A stretch of DNA of 6,055 nt from Alphaproteobacteria bacterium. GTDB lineage: Bacteria; Pseudomonadota; Alphaproteobacteria; GCA-2731375. Position numbers and translations under genes: made by a program. Numbering within the stretch: position 1 is the first letter of the stretch; each line of letters begins with the position of its first letter. The stretch is taken from positions 1 to 6,055 of the forward strand of contig JASLMY010000271.1 in NCBI GenBank assembly GCA_030746295.1, read 5' to 3'. Shown piece after piece: positions 4,059 to 6,055 of this stretch. The notes beneath the pieces were generated by a model. The model did no database searches. It was not told the origin of the DNA and saw only the letters and a list, made by a program, of their open reading frames with translations.

Positions 4059-5921
4059 ATGAGAGCCATGAAGCCCCCAAGGACAGCACTTTTGCTTTTG
4101 GCGGTCGGTCTGTTGGCGGCCTGTCAGACGACCGATACGCAGCCTCCGGTGGCGGATGCTGATGCCGCGGGGGCGAAGGTCCGCACAAAGGTGCAGGCGA
4201 GCATGATCGATGCGGCGCGCGCCTCCGAACAGCGCGACGATACCGGCTCGGCCATCGCCTACTATCGCTCCGCCTACGAGCGCGATCCGAAGGCGTTGGA
4301 AGCGGCACTCGGGCTGTCGCGAAACCTGAGGCGCGCCAACCGCCCCCGCGAAGCAATGATCATCGCCGAGCGCAGCCTGGAGGTGCACAAGCGCGAGCCG
4401 CGGCTGATGTCGGAGTTGGGCAAGGCTCAGCTTGCCAGCAGCGAGGCCTTGATGGCGATCGAAACGCTGTCTCGTGCCGGCGCACTGTTGCCCGGGGATT
4501 GGGAGATCCCCTCCGCGATCGGCGTCGGCTACGACCGCCTGGGGCGCTATCAGGATGCCGAGCGCTGGTATCTGAGAGCCCTGAAGCTAGAGCCCAGCAA
4601 CCCGGTCGTCCTCAACAACTACGCGCTTTCCCTGGCCCAGCGCGGCGAACTGCAAGAGGCCATCGCGGCCTTGGAGCGCGCCATCGCGATGCCGGAGAGC
4701 GGTCCACGAATACGCCAGAACCTGGCCCTGCTGCATGCCACGAACGGTGACTTCGAGGCCGCCCGCCGCTTAGTCCGACGCGATCTGAGCGGCGAGGAGG
4801 CGGAGGTCAACTTACGCTACTACCGCCGGATTGCGGAACGCGGTGCGGGGAAGCCGGCAGGCCTGCGTCTGCCACCGTCGAGTGCGCTGCCCGCAGGGTC
4901 CGACGAGCCACGCCTGGCGGCAGTGCCGCGGCAAAAGGTCAGCGAGGAGCCGTTGGCTCCGAGTACCGGACCGCTTACGGATTCGGCCGAACCAGAGGCG
5001 CCGGCACCGTCGGCGTCGACCGCCGTGCGGCTCGATCCGGCAAGCGTCAGGTCGAGCGGCGACACGCCCCCGGCGGCGACGGCAAGGCCTGCAGCAACGA
5101 CGGTGCCGTCGGCCACGAGCGAGCCCCGTTCGCTATTGGCCTCGCCTGCGCCGGGCGCGATGCCGAAGTCGACCGACGACGACGACACGGTGGCGGCGGC
5201 CGATACGGTCGAGAAGACTGAACGATCGGCAAGCGATGGGACCGCATCGGCGCTGTCCGAAGCGCGGCCGGACGCGGCGCCGCGCGCGCGGGAGACCCCG
5301 GACGAAGCGGCGGTGCACGTGAGTCCCCAACCGCTGGACGCGGAGGCGACGACGGCGGAAGCAAAACCGCCAATGGGCGAGACGACCGATCGTGCCGTCG
5401 CTCCAAGCGTCCAAGGTGCCGCCGATATCCCGCCCATCCTGCCTGCGACGGCGTCGACGGTGGACGAAACGGCACGCCCCAAGCCTGGCACGACGGACGC
5501 CGAGCGGGGCGAGGATCGACTTGCAGCGGTCGTGCACCCTACGACCACCGACATGGACGGTGTCGACGAGCCGCCGCTGCCCGAGCTGCCCAAGACCTCG
5601 AGCTTGGAAGAGCCGGCGACGGCGCGCACGACGTCCGTCACCGAAGAGATCGGGTCGCGCGATCCGGACGCGCCCGCATTTCGCATTCAGCTCGGCAGCT
5701 ATCGCAGCGAAGCGGCGGCGAAGAGCGGTATATCGATTTTACGTTCCGCACATGACGATATCTTGGCCGACCTCGGACTGGACGTCCTATCGGTGACGAT
5801 ACCGGAAAGCGGGCAGTACTACCGGGTCATGACGGCGCTGTTGTCGCGGGACGCGGCGGCCGAGGTCTGCCGGCAGTTGCGAAGCCGCGAGGTGAACTGC
5901 CTGATACACCGCCACCGCTAG
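4059..5921 (+). CDS. TadD-like TPR lipoprotein with C-terminal SPOR domain
   Basis: A 620-residue lipoprotein. The signal is MRAMKPPRTA plus a hydrophobic run ending in lipobox L19-A-A-C22; +2 is Gln, so outer-membrane sorting is expected. About six TPR units span 50-243, e.g. LGRYQDAERWYLRALKLEP (161-179) and GELQEAIAALERAIAMP (196-212). IRQNLAL (218-224) followed by RDLSGEEAEVNLRYYR (241-256) closely matches TadD, the TPR lipoprotein of Tad/Flp pilus assembly. Residues about 262-537 are a Pro/Ala/Thr/Ser/Glu linker, presumably disordered and long enough to span the periplasm. Residues 540-618 are a SPOR domain (FRIQLGSYRSEAAAKSG at 541-557, YYRV at 587-590, C604 and C614 as a likely disulfide pair), a fold that binds denuded septal peptidoglycan. 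Classical TadD lacks linker and SPOR. The frame is open back to 3789, but the lipobox fixes the start at 4059 or 4068; neither has a good SD. Confidence 0.88.
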   Translation: MRAMKPPRTALLLLAVGLLAACQTTDTQPPVADADAAGAKVRTKVQASMIDAARASEQRDDTGSAIAYYRSAYERDPKALEAALGLSRNLRRANRPREAMIIAERSLEVHKREPRLMSELGKAQLASSEALMAIETLSRAGALLPGDWEIPSAIGVGYDRLGRYQDAERWYLRALKLEPSNPVVLNNYALSLAQRGELQEAIAALERAIAMPESGPRIRQNLALLHATNGDFEAARRLVRRDLSGEEAEVNLRYYRRIAERGAGKPAGLRLPPSSALPAGSDEPRLAAVPRQKVSEEPLAPSTGPLTDSAEPEAPAPSASTAVRLDPASVRSSGDTPPAATARPAATTVPSATSEPRSLLASPAPGAMPKSTDDDDTVAAADTVEKTERSASDGTASALSEARPDAAPRARETPDEAAVHVSPQPLDAEATTAEAKPPMGETTDRAVAPSVQGAADIPPILPATASTVDETARPKPGTTDAERGEDRLAAVVHPTTTDMDGVDEPPLPELPKTSSLEEPATARTTSVTEEIGSRDPDAPAFRIQLGSYRSEAAAKSGISILRSAHDDILADLGLDVLSVTIPESGQYYRVMTALLSRDAAAEVCRQLRSREVNCLIHRHR

Positions 5922-5979
5922 GCTGTCGGCGACTGGCGGGCATCGAATTCCAAGTGATCCCGTCGTCGCGGCTCAAGGC

Positions 5980-6055
5980 TGTCAACGGCGGAGTAAAAAT
6001 GCGCCACTCGGGCGGAGCAAAACTACACCACTGACAGGTCGGGAGCTTGTCCACG
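5980..6055. mobile_element. Terminus of an IS21-family-like insertion sequence (partial)
   Basis: From TGTCAACGGCGG at 5980 the sequence has the layout of an IS21-family end: a 5'-TG terminus followed by multiple copies of an end repeat with the GGCGGAG-AAAA-CCACT pattern. The element would run rightwards out of the window, so neither istA nor istB is visible and the other end and target duplication cannot be checked. It starts 58 bp after the SPOR lipoprotein stop and does not interrupt that gene. The call rests on resemblance of the end repeats to those I know from this family; a solo or decayed end is also possible. Confidence 0.6.
5987..6032 (+). repeat. Two imperfect 22-bp IS-end repeats
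   Basis: Copy one is 5987-6008 (GGCGGAGTAAAA at its start, GCGCCACT at its end) and copy two is 6011-6032 (GGCGGAGCAAAA, then ACACCACT). They are in direct orientation, two bases apart, and match at 18 of 22 positions. Such repeats are the presumed transposase (IstA) binding sites inside IS21-family ends. Confidence 0.8.

Noticed and set aside
4820..5686. Long open frame (288 codons) on the minus strand inside the SPOR lipoprotein gene
   Set aside because: It is antisense to the low-complexity linker; its Ser/Ala/Gly-rich translation is what GC-rich codon bias produces and shows no domain or credible start.
5909..5939. Inverted repeat CCGCCA/TGGCGG around the SPOR gene stop as a terminator
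   Set aside because: Only 6 bp with a 19-nt loop, overlapping the coding end and with no T-run after it.
5827..6054. 75-codon minus-strand frame at the right end
   Set aside because: It crosses the IS end repeats and reads them antisense; such frames are a common artefact at IS termini.

Overview
The window is GC-rich DNA that reads as an alphaproteobacterium, probably of the Rhodospirillales type. The strongest lineage clue is a TSUP-family membrane transporter overlapping a gene for the alphaproteobacterial transmembrane family TIGR02186 (Alph_Pro_TM). The Tad-pilus-type proteins, each with added alphaproteobacterial-style extensions, fit the same picture. The call rests on protein families only; no rRNA or tRNA is present.

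Left part (1-1382): a probable gene leaves the window on the minus strand, represented only by its start codon and a good ribosome binding site (start at 16). It is divergent from a small ArsR-family repressor (79-378) of the BigR/SqrR type. The repressor keeps the first sensing cysteine (C32), but the position of the second (98) is alanine. Next comes a minus-strand dihydrodipicolinate synthase/N-acetylneuraminate lyase family gene (602-1021). It has both natural ends but has lost about half its length from the middle, including the catalytic residues, so I call it a pseudogene. The following 361 bases hold no recognisable gene; they contain a perfect 15-bp tandem duplication that doubles a TTGACA hexamer, a plausible promoter for the next operon.

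Middle (1383-3113): a two-gene operon encodes a TSUP (TauE/SafE-like) permease and, with a one-base stop/start overlap, a TIGR02186 protein with a signal peptide, a periplasmic domain and one C-terminal membrane anchor. They probably work together at the inner membrane, perhaps in export of a sulfur compound or other organic anion; the substrate cannot be read from the sequence. A hairpin with a T-rich tail closes the operon and overlaps the end of the convergent next gene.

Right part (3102-5921): two divergent genes flank a 384-bp region with a sharply AT-rich core. The minus-strand gene encodes a small secreted protein with the N-terminal domain of pilus secretins (CpaC/RcpA type) but no secretin barrel. 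The plus-strand gene encodes a large lipoprotein: TadD-like TPRs, a long disordered linker and a C-terminal SPOR peptidoglycan-binding domain. Together they suggest an accessory module linking a Tad/Flp-like envelope machine to peptidoglycan, possibly at division septa or poles.

Right edge (5980-6055): sequence typical of an IS21-family terminus, with two imperfect copies of a 22-bp end repeat. The element continues beyond the window. The internally deleted gene and the IS end show some local genome remodelling, but I see no phage, CRISPR or defence island here.
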